From positions 1,550,001 through 1,614,000 of the forward strand of contig NC_015554.1 of assembly GCF_000213655.1 (NCBI RefSeq): DNA of 64,000 nt. Direction: 5' to 3'. The first letter of the stretch is position 1. Every line of letters begins with the position of its first letter. The DNA is from Alteromonas naphthalenivorans. GTDB lineage: Bacteria > Pseudomonadota > Gammaproteobacteria > Enterobacterales > Alteromonadaceae. Position numbers and translations under genes: made by a program. Positions 28,318 through 35,309 of the stretch are shown one piece after another. The notes beneath the pieces were generated by a model. The model was not told where the DNA came from. It was given only the letters and a program-made list of their open reading frames with translations, and did no database searches.

Positions 28318-29315
28318 GTGTGTTCCTGGTAAATTAAATTTTCGTGCTTGTTATCAAATAAGGCCAAATTTTAGGCAAGCCTTAAAAGGTTATTTTGTGT
28401 TCAAAGTTATACTTGTGTCTAAGAGGGCGCGCATTCTAATGAGCATGAGCAGACGAAATCAATTTTTTACGAAGAAATGAATAACCCTTTTGGGAGTATT
28501 AACTTATTGTTGATTTTTATTTAAACATTAGGTTTTTGTTATATGCGGGATTTTTGGTTGAAAAATGAAAAATCTTTAGGTGTTAATTAAACTGGCGGTC
28601 AAATTTTGTTTATTTCGCGCAATTTTCATGCAGTAATTTCAGGTGTAAAACTTCAGAAATCCATCTTCTGAATCGAATAAGCTAATATTTAAGTTGTTAG
28701 TGCGATATTTAACCTGCTTAAGATTAGTTCTGCATTTCATCTTAATACTTGGGCTGCTCATCGCATGGGGAGGAATGTTAATTGAGTTGTTATTAGTTGT
28801 TTAAATAAGAAGGTATAAATAAGAAGGTATAAATAAGAAGGTTTAAATAGGAAGGTTTAAATAGGAAGGTTAAGATTACGCTAAAATTATCAGATTGATC
28901 ATTCTCGTATCGTTCTCTAGTAGGAGAACTAATAAGGCTCAATTAGTAATACCGACCAATGTGTCATTCATAATTTTTCTCATTCTGGTTACTGGGATGA
29001 TGCTTAAAGTGTATTGTATTTTGGCCGGTTTTTAGAGCCTGGTTATTTCAATCGTCACGTCTACATCTGGGCTCTCATCCCATGAATAGGTATCGGTATT
29101 CTCGTACTAACACTTAATAAAACCTTGGAACGTTTAACCGAGTGATAGCACTAATGCCACGAGCTTGGCTATGAAATTTAGTAAATTGAAAAGATTATAA
29201 ATAGTTTAATCTTCGTCGAGGGCAGTAAGCGCTTTATCTTTTCTGATTTTGTTAGTGAGGTAATAGTGGGGGGAATTCTGCTACAGCTTTAGGATATAGT
29301 GGGCTAGATAGCAAA
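28318..29315. other. 1-kb non-coding AT-rich region left of the element
   Basis: No convincing gene is seen. It contains the upstream region of the TonB receptor (about 28318-28500), a five-copy 14-bp tandem repeat (28802-28871), and further AT-rich sequence without recognisable signals up to the ssrA-type terminator at 29316. Several short frames exist but none has a good ribosome site and start together. Confidence 0.6.
28802..28871. repeat. Five tandem copies of a 14-bp repeat
   Basis: TAAATAAGAAGGTA occurs twice, then TAAATAAGAAGGTT once, then TAAATAGGAAGGTT twice, head to tail with no gaps. The gradual change from one variant to the other suggests copy-number growth by slippage. There is no gene across it, and the function is unknown. 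Confidence 0.9.
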
Positions 29316-29336
29316 AAGCCCCTAAAATAGGGGCTT
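29316..29336 (-). terminator. ssrA: Probable native ssrA terminator, now separated from ssrA
   Basis: AAGCCCCTA (29316-29324) pairs exactly with TAGGGGCTT (29328-29336); on the minus strand the stem is followed by TTTTTGC. It lies 6 nt beyond the left 31-bp repeat, on the side where ssrA sequence would have continued before insertion. It was probably the tmRNA terminator and now ends leftward transcription out of the element. Confidence 0.75.
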
Positions 29337-29341
29337 AATAC

Positions 29342-29372
29342 GAATTGGTGGAGCTGGCGGGATTTGAACCCG
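29342..29372. repeat. Left attachment repeat (ssrA 3'-end duplicate)
   Basis: The 31 bp match 35279-35309 exactly and include the tmRNA T-arm and acceptor sequence (TGGTGGAGCTGGCGGGATTT and what follows). Beyond it to the right the sequence diverges from tmRNA (TAACTATT instead of CGTCCAGA), marking the element's left junction. Confidence 0.9.
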
Positions 29373-29401
29373 TAACTATTTTCATGATTTCAATTGCTTA
29401 G

Positions 29402-29863
29402 CTAACTCTCGTCACTGCTAATGTCACCAGAATATTGAGCCGGTACACTACTAAACTTAGTTGACCTTAACAATTGTCCCGCCTGTTCAATGTGAAATTG
29501 CTTACATGCCGCCATAACTAGATATCTGACATAGTCGGTTTCAACTAAGGATTGAACAGTATTCTCTACATCCTTTGAAACAGAAGTTATATCAACAGTG
29601 AATGAAGAAACTGCCTCGAGAGTTAAGGAGAACGCAATCTCTGAGTCTTCTAAATCATGACCAACAAATCCAGTTAATTCGGATTTAGACTCAAAATGTA
29701 ATTCGATCACATTATTTTCCGAGTCTTCAGTAGTATCGATTTCTTCAAAATTAATTGCTAAAGAACTTTTAACTAAGCCTTTTTTGTTAGAGACATCTAA
29801 TCTTTTATCATCGAATGATGAATGTAAGAGCTTTGATCTCAGTAAATCTAATTGAATGTTCAT
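29402..29863 (-). CDS. Third gene of the hic operon, possible SecB-like chaperone
   Basis: The 153-residue acidic protein has an N-terminal short helix (IQLDLLRSKLLHSSFD), three or four predicted beta strands (GLVKSSLAINFEEI, NVIELHFESKSEL, EIAFSLTLEAVSSFTVDI), and C-terminal helices (VQSLVETDYVRYLVMAACK, then QAGQLLRSTKFSSVP). This order resembles the SecB fold seen in toxin-antitoxin-chaperone systems such as Rv1957. It starts 3 nt after the hicB stop, so it belongs to the same operon. The SecB assignment is my inference from topology and position; no diagnostic motif is certain. An accessory immunity or regulatory protein is the alternative. Confidence 0.45.
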   Translation of the reverse strand: MNIQLDLLRSKLLHSSFDDKRLDVSNKKGLVKSSLAINFEEIDTTEDSENNVIELHFESKSELTGFVGHDLEDSEIAFSLTLEAVSSFTVDITSVSKDVENTVQSLVETDYVRYLVMAACKQFHIEQAGQLLRSTKFSSVPAQYSGDISSDES

Positions 29864-29866
29864 TAG

Positions 29867-30343
29867 TTAATGGCAGTCCTTTGAATCATAATCAACATTC
29901 TTGGCTGAGATTGATTTATTAGCATAACTAAAGGTAGCTTCTTCTCCAAATACTACGTCTTGAGTAGTAGAAGTCCTTGTGATGTGCGTAACATTCAAAT
30001 TGATCACATCTCTAGTTATCAATTTTTCCTCGCAGGCTTTTTTGATAAAGTCATTAATTTTAATGCCCATCCTTTCGGATTGATAAGCAACCTGCCTGTG
30101 CAAGTCATTACCAAGCCGAACATTGAGTGAACCTTTAAATGTTTTATCTGGTTCAGCTCCTAATTCTTCACAAATTATCAAATAATCATCAACAGCACTT
30201 TTAAACTCTGCTTCTAGTTCCAATACTGTATCACCTGAAAAGGTAACTAGATCGTTAATATATAATATTTTCCCATAAAGATTTTTCTTATGAAGACACG
30301 TTTCTATTGAGCCTATGTACCCTTTATAATCTAAAACGTTCAT
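29867..30343 (-). CDS. hicB: HicB-family antitoxin
   Basis: The 158-residue protein opens with the HicB partial RNase-H-like domain (YKGYIGSIET through LYGKILYINDLVTFSGDTV and FKSAVDDYLIICEELG), then a ribbon-helix-helix segment (KGSLNVRLGNDLHRQVAYQS, then MGIKINDFIKKACEEKL). This is the HicB type with a C-terminal RHH domain that binds its own operator. About 40 extra residues follow the RHH domain, longer than usual and possibly where the third gene product binds, as chaperone-addiction segments do. It lies 9 nt after hicA. Confidence 0.85.
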   Translation of the reverse strand: MNVLDYKGYIGSIETCLHKKNLYGKILYINDLVTFSGDTVLELEAEFKSAVDDYLIICEELGAEPDKTFKGSLNVRLGNDLHRQVAYQSERMGIKINDFIKKACEEKLITRDVINLNVTHITRTSTTQDVVFGEEATFSYANKSISAKNVDYDSKDCH

Positions 30344-30352
30344 ATCGCACCT

Positions 30353-30613
30353 CTACAAATATCCATATTCTTTCAACTTCTGTACAACATCATTAAGTGC
30401 ACTTTGACAAACGGGATCACTGCCGTGCGGCTTATGAAGGATAATTTTATTCATTGATTCATCGAAGAAAATAATCCTACTCCCGCTGGTTTTCCCTCTA
30501 TTGTGTAATGTAAAACCGAGATTTTGTAAAAAGCTACTGAGTTTAGAAAATCTGCAGTCGCTCGGTACCGGTATTCTTTGTATGTAAATCTTGAATTTGT
30601 CTTGACTTCCCAC
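30353..30613 (-). CDS. hicA: HicA-family toxin
   Basis: The 86-residue protein has the HicA double-stranded-RNA-binding-like fold: a first helix (FSKLSSFLQNLGF), the basic strand pair with GSRIIFFDESMNKIILHKPH, and the C-terminal helix ALNDVVQKLKEYGYL. The family histidine appears in HKPHG. HicA toxins are mRNA interferases that halt growth when the antitoxin is lost. Translation starts with GTG at 30613, preceded closely by ACGGAA. It heads a hicA-hicB-third gene operon. The toxin would help retain the element. Confidence 0.78.
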   Translation of the reverse strand: MGSQDKFKIYIQRIPVPSDCRFSKLSSFLQNLGFTLHNRGKTSGSRIIFFDESMNKIILHKPHGSDPVCQSALNDVVQKLKEYGYL

Positions 30614-30646
30614 TTCCGTACTCGCATCGGTTCCATGTGATAATAG

Positions 30647-30705
30647 TGCAACTAAAAAATAGTTGCAAAGAATTTGTTGTGTTCTTGTGCCGAATCGTAC
30701 AAGAA
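30647..30705 (-). promoter_or_regulatory. Two inverted repeats upstream of hicA
   Basis: TGCAACTA (30647-30654) and TAGTTGCA (30660-30667) form a perfect 8-bp inverted repeat with an AAAAA spacer. TTCTTGT (30682-30688) and ACAAGAA (30699-30705) form another with a 10-bp spacer. The first is a good candidate HicB operator about 35 bp before hicA; the second lies just after the integrase stop and could be an operator or weak terminator. Confidence 0.5.
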
Positions 30706-30719
30706 ATACGACTAAATAA

Positions 30720-31784
30720 CTAAGACTCGTTTATCCATCTTCCATAAACTTTTCGAATCATTCCCCAATCAGCATGACCCATTTGCTTTGCAACCCACAT
30801 AGGATTTTTGCCAGATGATAGCATCATTGATGCATAAGTATGCCTACATTGGTAAGGGTAACGATAAGGAATATTTAGCTTTTTAAGAGCAGGTTTCCAA
30901 GTGTATTTACGTAACCCGTCAGCATATTTGTACTCTTTCATAGTCTTTGGGTCAATAAATACTCTTTTCGAATTAAAGAACTTTGATGATTCTATTGATG
31001 TAAGAGCCTGTAATGCCAAGCAGTGCAATTCTATAGTTCGAATGCTTCCAGCAGTTTTAGGTACTTTCTCTTTTCCAGAAGTAATATTAACCCGTATGTG
31101 TGCCAAACGTTTTTCTATATCAACGTCTTCCCAACGAAGTCCAAGTAATTCACCAGTCCGCAAGCCTGTATAAAATGCAAATTGAAAAAACTCTTTATAG
31201 GGGGACTGTAACGCATTAAGTATTTTTTTGATCTCAGACTTATTGAAGGGCTTTGGTTCATTAATTTTTTGTTTGTACCTTTCAATGCGTTCGACTGGAT
31301 TTGAGTCGATTACACCATCAAAGTATGCACGCTTGAAGATCTGACTAAGCACATTGCGAGTTTCATTAATTGATTTACCAGAGAGTAAGCATTCAGATGC
31401 CCATTCATCAAACATACTAGCTTTAAACTCATTTAAAATCAGGTGTCCCCAATTAGGCTTAATGTATGAATTGTATTTTTGTGTATAGCCCCGAATAGTT
31501 GTATGTGACCAGTTTCGCTGCTTTTGTTTAAACCAAATGTTTGAATAATCGTGAATAGTGTAAGTACAGCCATTATCAAAAGCTTTTTGCATTATCTTGC
31601 TGTTGGGAAAGCGACTCGCAATTGCTTTGTCGTTTAGTGAAATCGCCATCTTGTAAATAGCTTCTTGTTCCTCAATTCTTTTTGCAGCGGTTTTATTATG
31701 TGGGGCGGGTATCGTTTCTCTGAATCTTTCATGGTTAAGAGTGAAGTCTATTACATATCCGCCGTTTACAGCTTTAACACTCAT
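30720..31784 (-). CDS. int: Tyrosine recombinase (integrase)
   Basis: The 354-residue integrase has an N-terminal arm-binding segment, a SAM-like core-binding domain (about 75-170) and a catalytic domain. Catalytic residues are R209 (YTGLRTGELLGLRW), R314 (PYQCRHTYAS, with Y in place of the usual first H), H337 (QMGHAD) and the nucleophile Y347 (KVYGRW). The set is complete, so it should be active. It would recombine the 31-bp core in ssrA. It lies 4 nt after the excisionase-like gene and is divergent from the unknown membrane protein. Phage P4/P22-like integrases of this kind often use tmRNA or tRNA ends. Confidence 0.93.
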   Translation of the reverse strand: MSVKAVNGGYVIDFTLNHERFRETIPAPHNKTAAKRIEEQEAIYKMAISLNDKAIASRFPNSKIMQKAFDNGCTYTIHDYSNIWFKQKQRNWSHTTIRGYTQKYNSYIKPNWGHLILNEFKASMFDEWASECLLSGKSINETRNVLSQIFKRAYFDGVIDSNPVERIERYKQKINEPKPFNKSEIKKILNALQSPYKEFFQFAFYTGLRTGELLGLRWEDVDIEKRLAHIRVNITSGKEKVPKTAGSIRTIELHCLALQALTSIESSKFFNSKRVFIDPKTMKEYKYADGLRKYTWKPALKKLNIPYRYPYQCRHTYASMMLSSGKNPMWVAKQMGHADWGMIRKVYGRWINES

Positions 31785-31788
31785 TTTG

Positions 31789-31965
31789 TTATTCTCCTTT
31801 CATCCATTGGTAAATCATTTCAACGATAAAAATCAATCTGCCATCAGGCGCTTTTAGATAATGCCGCTGTTTTATCCAAACACCTTTTTTCACCTTCATT
31901 CGAATTGCTTCTTTTGAATATCCTGTCATTTCAGAAAGTTTGTCTGTTGTTACTAATCCGCTCAT
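31789..31965 (-). CDS. Excisionase-like small DNA-binding protein
   Basis: The 58-residue basic protein starts MSGLVTTDKLSEMTGYSKEA and continues with a helix, KVKKGVWIKQRHYLKAPDG, and a final strand-helix (LIFIVEMIYQWMKGE). This is the winged-helix excisionase layout. It lies directly upstream of the integrase (4-nt gap), whose start is preceded by its GGAGAATAAC end. It would direct excision and may repress the divergent promoter. A short AlpA-type regulator is the alternative. Confidence 0.75.
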   Translation of the reverse strand: MSGLVTTDKLSEMTGYSKEAIRMKVKKGVWIKQRHYLKAPDGRLIFIVEMIYQWMKGE

Positions 31966-31994
31966 AAATTTGTACTCCCGTATAAACGAAGTAC

Positions 31995-32013
31995 TAGATT
32001 GGTCTTGATTGGT
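31995..32013. repeat. GATTGGTCT direct repeats in the divergent int promoter region
   Basis: GATTGGTCT appears twice in tandem (within TAGATTGGTCTTGATTGGTC), between the excisionase start and the divergent gene. The 11-bp TAGATTGGTCT recurs at 35256-35266 beside the right attachment repeat. The shared word at the recombinase promoter and at the attachment end suggests a common binding protein, such as the integrase arm domain or the excisionase. Confidence 0.45.
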
Positions 32014-32058
32014 CTGCTAAAACAGGGGGCATACGGGTTACATACGGGTAGTGAAAAT

Positions 32059-32997
32059 ATGGAAGTTGTTGAAAAACAGGATGTTGAAGATCTAGAGAAG
32101 TCGTTAGACGTAGCGTTGCAGTTTTTTAGTGTTCACCTACCGAACATAGTTGGTGAAGAAATTGGGGCTTTTCTAATAGAACAAACTCATCGATTGATTC
32201 GACAAAATGCGGCTGATGAATCCCATTTTTACTTTACTGCTGCAGAAATATATAAGTATATGAATGGGCAAGACGATTCAGAGAAAGCAAGACGCTGGAT
32301 GAAAGGGCATGAAGAAAAACTCTCAAAGCTTTTTGCTCAAACATCTTCATTGAACGCATTACTTACAGAAAAAAATTTAAGCCCACTTAGACTAGAGCGC
32401 GTGAATTCGAAAGGTGGCATTCCTACGAAGTGGAGAATTCGCACTGGTTCTGTGAAATCGACTGGTACAGGAAATTCAAATGCCCTAAAGGTGCGGTACG
32501 TCGTCACACATATTGATGATGCATTGCCATGGGCTAAACCTTTTTCCAATCTGATTCTAACTCCAAGAAAGCTTATATTAGTTGCAATAGGTTTACTGAC
32601 GTCGATTGTACTAACACTCTACACGCTTATTGGATTGGTAGAGTGGGGCAGCAAGACGACTAATACATGTGTGGTTATTTTTGGCATAGTTGCAGGTATC
32701 ATTTTCAAGACGCTGCACGAGTTACTTAATAAAGGGATAACGACATATCCTGCATTTTGGTCTAAAAAATTAGCAAAAAATAAGCTACTAACGATTAACG
32801 CGACAGGACAAACTAACGCACCTATATGCATGAAAGCAGTTACGATTGAAGCGAAATGCTCAGTTTGTGGGGAAGACCTACTAATTGAAAAGAGCAGAGA
32901 GTTTCATAATAGGTTCGTTGGAAAGTGCAGGGTGGCACCGTCAGAACATGTGTTTTCTTTTGACCATATAACGAAGGAGGGAACATTCCTTCGTTAA
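32059..32997 (+). CDS. Unknown two-helix membrane protein with a C-terminal cysteine motif
   Basis: I do not recognise this 312-residue protein. The N-terminal 160 residues are soluble and helical, with a possible small helix-turn-helix-like stretch (FTAAEIYKYMNGQ). Two membrane helices lie near 175-200 and 208-230, and the C-terminal domain has CSVCGEDLLIEKS plus a later cysteine (VGKCRVAPSEH), suggesting a zinc site. The frame is open from a TTG at 31999, but the ATG at 32059 is the first standard start. It is the only gene on the element transcribed rightward and is a candidate cargo or defence gene. Confidence 0.7.
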   Translation: MEVVEKQDVEDLEKSLDVALQFFSVHLPNIVGEEIGAFLIEQTHRLIRQNAADESHFYFTAAEIYKYMNGQDDSEKARRWMKGHEEKLSKLFAQTSSLNALLTEKNLSPLRLERVNSKGGIPTKWRIRTGSVKSTGTGNSNALKVRYVVTHIDDALPWAKPFSNLILTPRKLILVAIGLLTSIVLTLYTLIGLVEWGSKTTNTCVVIFGIVAGIIFKTLHELLNKGITTYPAFWSKKLAKNKLLTINATGQTNAPICMKAVTIEAKCSVCGEDLLIEKSREFHNRFVGKCRVAPSEHVFSFDHITKEGTFLR

Positions 32998-33044
32998 AAA
33001 CAAGACCGTATTTTTAAAGATCATTATGAATAATGCGTTGCGGT

Positions 33045-33446
33045 TTATATGAATTCGGGTTTGCTGTGGAATCTGATAGCGCCATGCTCGATACGTGAAT
33101 ATTCAAAAGCCTCATCTAATGAACCGAACGGTCCAGCCATTTGCACATTAGAGCATTCACCAGAAGTAACGATAACCATGCCGCTAATAAAGGCGTCAGT
33201 GTTATGCATTTCATTCAGTGTATTTGCTTTTCGGCTATCTAATGTCATTACTAAACAGCAGAGGCCATCTGTAGATAAATCAAATGGTGACTCTTCGGGC
33301 AAGCGTTCTCGTGAATAACCGAGAAATTGCTGCTCTGACATAGATAGCGGAGTACTGCTTTCCCGAGTAACATTTTTATTAGCGCAGCAATGCTTGTATT
33401 TCTTGTTGCTCCCACATGGGCATTTATCATTTCTACCAATTTTCAT
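33045..33446 (-). CDS. SEC-C motif protein
   Basis: The 133-residue protein begins MKIGRNDKCPCGSNKKYKHC followed by C, the SEC-C zinc-binding motif (C-x-C, then H-C/C-C) that in SecA contacts partner proteins. The remaining about 110 residues are a small acidic domain (SPFDLSTDGLCCLVMTLDS through GPFGSLDEAFEYSRIEHG) with no match that I recognise. A longer frame reaches 33608, but those codons read back into the hairpin-rich tail of the replication gene, and the ATG at 33446 directly precedes the motif. It follows the replication gene by 31 nt on the same strand. Confidence 0.75.
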   Translation of the reverse strand: MKIGRNDKCPCGSNKKYKHCCANKNVTRESSTPLSMSEQQFLGYSRERLPEESPFDLSTDGLCCLVMTLDSRKANTLNEMHNTDAFISGMVIVTSGECSNVQMAGPFGSLDEAFEYSRIEHGAIRFHSKPEFI

Positions 33447-33477
33447 ATTTGTCTCTAGTTTGTTTTGTTCAGTACAG

Positions 33478-34884
33478 TTATTTACACAAGTCCAAGATGC
33501 CTTCGGCTTTTGGGGCTTTCCCCTCACGGGAAATCCCCAGTCGCCTTTGGCTACCCCCTGAGCCTTCGTCGACAGCCCGTCCTTCCCGTTGGGAGGGCGG
33601 GCTGTCAACTCGTTCAGCGGGTGACGAAAAGAGCTGCCAGCTTTTATCTGGTATAGCGTATGTGCCTTCAGTGAAACGGATGTGTTTTGGCTTTTGGTTG
33701 TAAGCGTGTTTCGAAAGGGTGCTTAATTCACAATGTTGATACTGTGTTTTAATTTGATTTTCATACTCGAGGGAGAAAGGGCGTTCTATACGCTTCACGT
33801 TTGCGCCACCCATCATAATTAAGTAAGAAAGCCAATCAGATTCATCTGCCGCTTTTTGAAGCTTTCCTAACGGTGTGTCACTACTTTCTAATTCTAACTT
33901 TCTTAACTGTCGCCATAACGTAACCGAAGGCAGCCCTAGAAATTGAAACTGCCTTATATTGTATAGTGATGCCCAAGCAGTGATTTTTGATGCAGACTGT
34001 TTCGCATCGTTGCCGTAGTTGTCGGTATCTAGAAATTCACCATCAATATTTTTACAAATGTATTTAGCGATATAGTCTTGCGCTGAACCCTTTTCAGGAT
34101 CTATTGGCTCTGCTTTGAATCTATTTTTGTCCGCGCCGGATTCGTCGGCATCATCTTCCATTGCATAGTGCCTTAAAATACTTGTTACACGTGCCAACTG
34201 TTCTGGCGGTGTGAATAGCAATAAATGCCAATGTGGTGTGCCGTCATGGTGTGGCTCAACAACACGCAAGCCGAACACTTCTATTCCTTCGCGATGGAAT
34301 TGTGCTCTAGCTTTGCGCCATTGGGCATTAAGATACTCATTAGCATCTTTAACAGAATAATTTAAATATTTAGGGTTCGGCTTACCCGATTGGTAGTGTG
34401 AATGGAACTTGGATGGTGTGGTGATGGTATAAAAGCACCCCACATGGTTTAGCAGTTTAGAATACTCTTCTGTTCCCTTTATTCGAACCATCAATTCGGC
34501 TCTTCTTACTTCAGGATTAGATACGTTTGCCTGATAAGCATCCAGCATAGAAATAAACTCACCATCAGCACTGCAGAACCATTTAGATTTCATAAACTCA
34601 AGGGCTTGCTCTTTTTCCCACTTAAATTGGCGCAATCGGTCACTACTGCAATAAGCACTTTTATTCTGATTCACTAAATCTAACTGTCGACGTATTTCTT
34701 CTACTTTTTGGCTGGCAATTCGTTTGAGCTTGTTGAACCAAAATTTCTCTGAACGCGCTTGAATAATGCCCTCAGTAGCTGAAATGTCGTCAGGAAGACT
34801 GATGTTGTATTTAAGTAGTTTGGCTTTGCTAAGACAGAGTGCGTGGGCTTCACTTAAATCGGCGGTATCGCGCAAGCATTCCAT
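33478..34884 (-). CDS. P2 gpA-type HUH replication endonuclease (body of gene)
   Basis: From its first ATG this frame encodes 468 residues of a rolling-circle replication initiator of the P2 gene A/phiX174 A superfamily. The metal-binding HUH motif is PHHDGTPHWHLLLF (histidines 218 and 220), and the two-tyrosine nicking motif is YIAKY (271-275). The N-terminal half has paired cysteines and long helices typical of the family. P2 gpA is about 760 residues; here the same frame continues upstream for 141 codons without any ATG, GTG or TTG. The protein therefore looks N-terminally split by the attachment site. The C-terminal tail is low-complexity and is encoded by two GC-rich hairpins. Confidence 0.88.
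   Translation of the reverse strand: MECLRDTADLSEAHALCLSKAKLLKYNISLPDDISATEGIIQARSEKFWFNKLKRIASQKVEEIRRQLDLVNQNKSAYCSSDRLRQFKWEKEQALEFMKSKWFCSADGEFISMLDAYQANVSNPEVRRAELMVRIKGTEEYSKLLNHVGCFYTITTPSKFHSHYQSGKPNPKYLNYSVKDANEYLNAQWRKARAQFHREGIEVFGLRVVEPHHDGTPHWHLLLFTPPEQLARVTSILRHYAMEDDADESGADKNRFKAEPIDPEKGSAQDYIAKYICKNIDGEFLDTDNYGNDAKQSASKITAWASLYNIRQFQFLGLPSVTLWRQLRKLELESSDTPLGKLQKAADESDWLSYLIMMGGANVKRIERPFSLEYENQIKTQYQHCELSTLSKHAYNQKPKHIRFTEGTYAIPDKSWQLFSSPAERVDSPPSQREGRAVDEGSGGSQRRLGISREGKAPKAEGILDLCK
33512..33606. repeat. Two strong GC-rich hairpins in the 3' end of the replication gene
   Basis: The first stem is GGGGCTTTCCC (33512-33522) with GGGAAATCCCC (33528-33538), one mismatch. The second is GACAGCCCG with inner CCTTCCC (33571-33587), matching GGGAGGGCGGGCTGTC (33591-33606) almost perfectly. 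They lie inside the coding end of an HUH initiator. In related phages the nicking origin lies within the initiator gene, so these may be the origin region. Confidence 0.6.
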
Positions 34885-35248
34885 AGCTTTCGATTTAGCA
34901 AAGGCTTTGAGTTCTTTGATGTCAGAAGTTAGGTTTAGATCTGCTAAGTGAAGGTGTTTATTTAGGCTGGAAAGGAAGCGGTTGGCTTGTACATAGTCAT
35001 GTTGTTTAGACAGTTTGAGGTACTTATGCGCAGCGTCATAAGCAAGAGGGGATATAAAATCGAATATCTTTTTGCGAAAAAGGTGACATTCGCGAGTACC
35101 AATACCATTTGTTAATTCATTAGGGCAGGTGACAGTCTCGCGACAGTCGAGTATAGATTCACGACACTTTTGAGCCCTATTTAGACCCTGAGAGACCGAT
35201 TGAGTAGGAAGTGATGATTCGCTGTAAGCAGCGTTATTAGAGGGATAG

Positions 35249-35274
35249 AGCGGTCTAGATTGGTCTAGACCGCT
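35249..35274. terminator. Perfect 11-bp inverted repeat beside the right attachment site
   Basis: AGCGGTCTAGA (35249-35259) and TCTAGACCGCT (35264-35274) are exact complements around TTGG. It begins 8 nt downstream of the tmRNA 3' end, inside the element and within the replication frame. It may replace the displaced ssrA terminator or be a recombination-protein site; there is no good T-tract. Confidence 0.5.
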
Positions 35275-35278
35275 TCTG

Positions 35279-35309
35279 GAATTGGTGGAGCTGGCGGGAT
35301 TTGAACCCG
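35279..35309. repeat. Right attachment repeat (within the intact ssrA 3' end)
   Basis: The 31 bp equal 29342-29372. They hold the tmRNA acceptor and T-arm, so insertion reconstituted a complete ssrA on this side. The repeat is in frame with the replication gene. Confidence 0.9.

Larger units (their letters stand above)
29342..35309. mobile_element. Integrative element in the 3' end of ssrA
   Basis: A 31-bp sequence from the tmRNA 3' end is repeated directly at 29342-29372 and 35279-35309. Between them lie a tyrosine integrase, an excisionase-like gene, a HicAB toxin-antitoxin with a third gene, an unknown membrane protein, a SEC-C protein and a P2 gpA-type replication endonuclease. There are no capsid, portal or tail genes, so it is a replicating integrative element or phage satellite rather than a full prophage. 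Most of it is more AT-rich than the flanks. All needed parts for excision look intact. Confidence 0.88.
34885..35309 (-). other. Start-less upstream extension of the replication gene, running into ssrA
   Basis: The frame of the replication endonuclease stays open through this stretch, across the attachment repeat, and ends only at a TAA within tmRNA (35344-35346). It encodes family-like sequence (GIGTRECHLFRKKIFDFISP, then AYDAAHKYLKLSKQHDYVQA), so it is real coding sequence. No ATG, GTG or TTG in frame is available. In the excised circle, position 35309 would be followed by 29373, and the fifth codon upstream becomes ATG (29385-29383), giving a 614-residue protein that begins MKIVTGSNPASS. 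Confidence 0.75.

Noticed and set aside
28802..28871. Tandem repeat as a CRISPR array
   Set aside because: Repeats are 14 bp with no spacers, and no cas genes are present.
33447..33608. Upstream extension of the SEC-C protein by 54 codons
   Set aside because: These codons lie over the hairpin-rich tail of the replication gene in another frame; the ATG at 33446 fits the motif start.
29342..35309. Element as a complete prophage
   Set aside because: It has integration and replication genes but no capsid, terminase, portal, tail or lysis genes.
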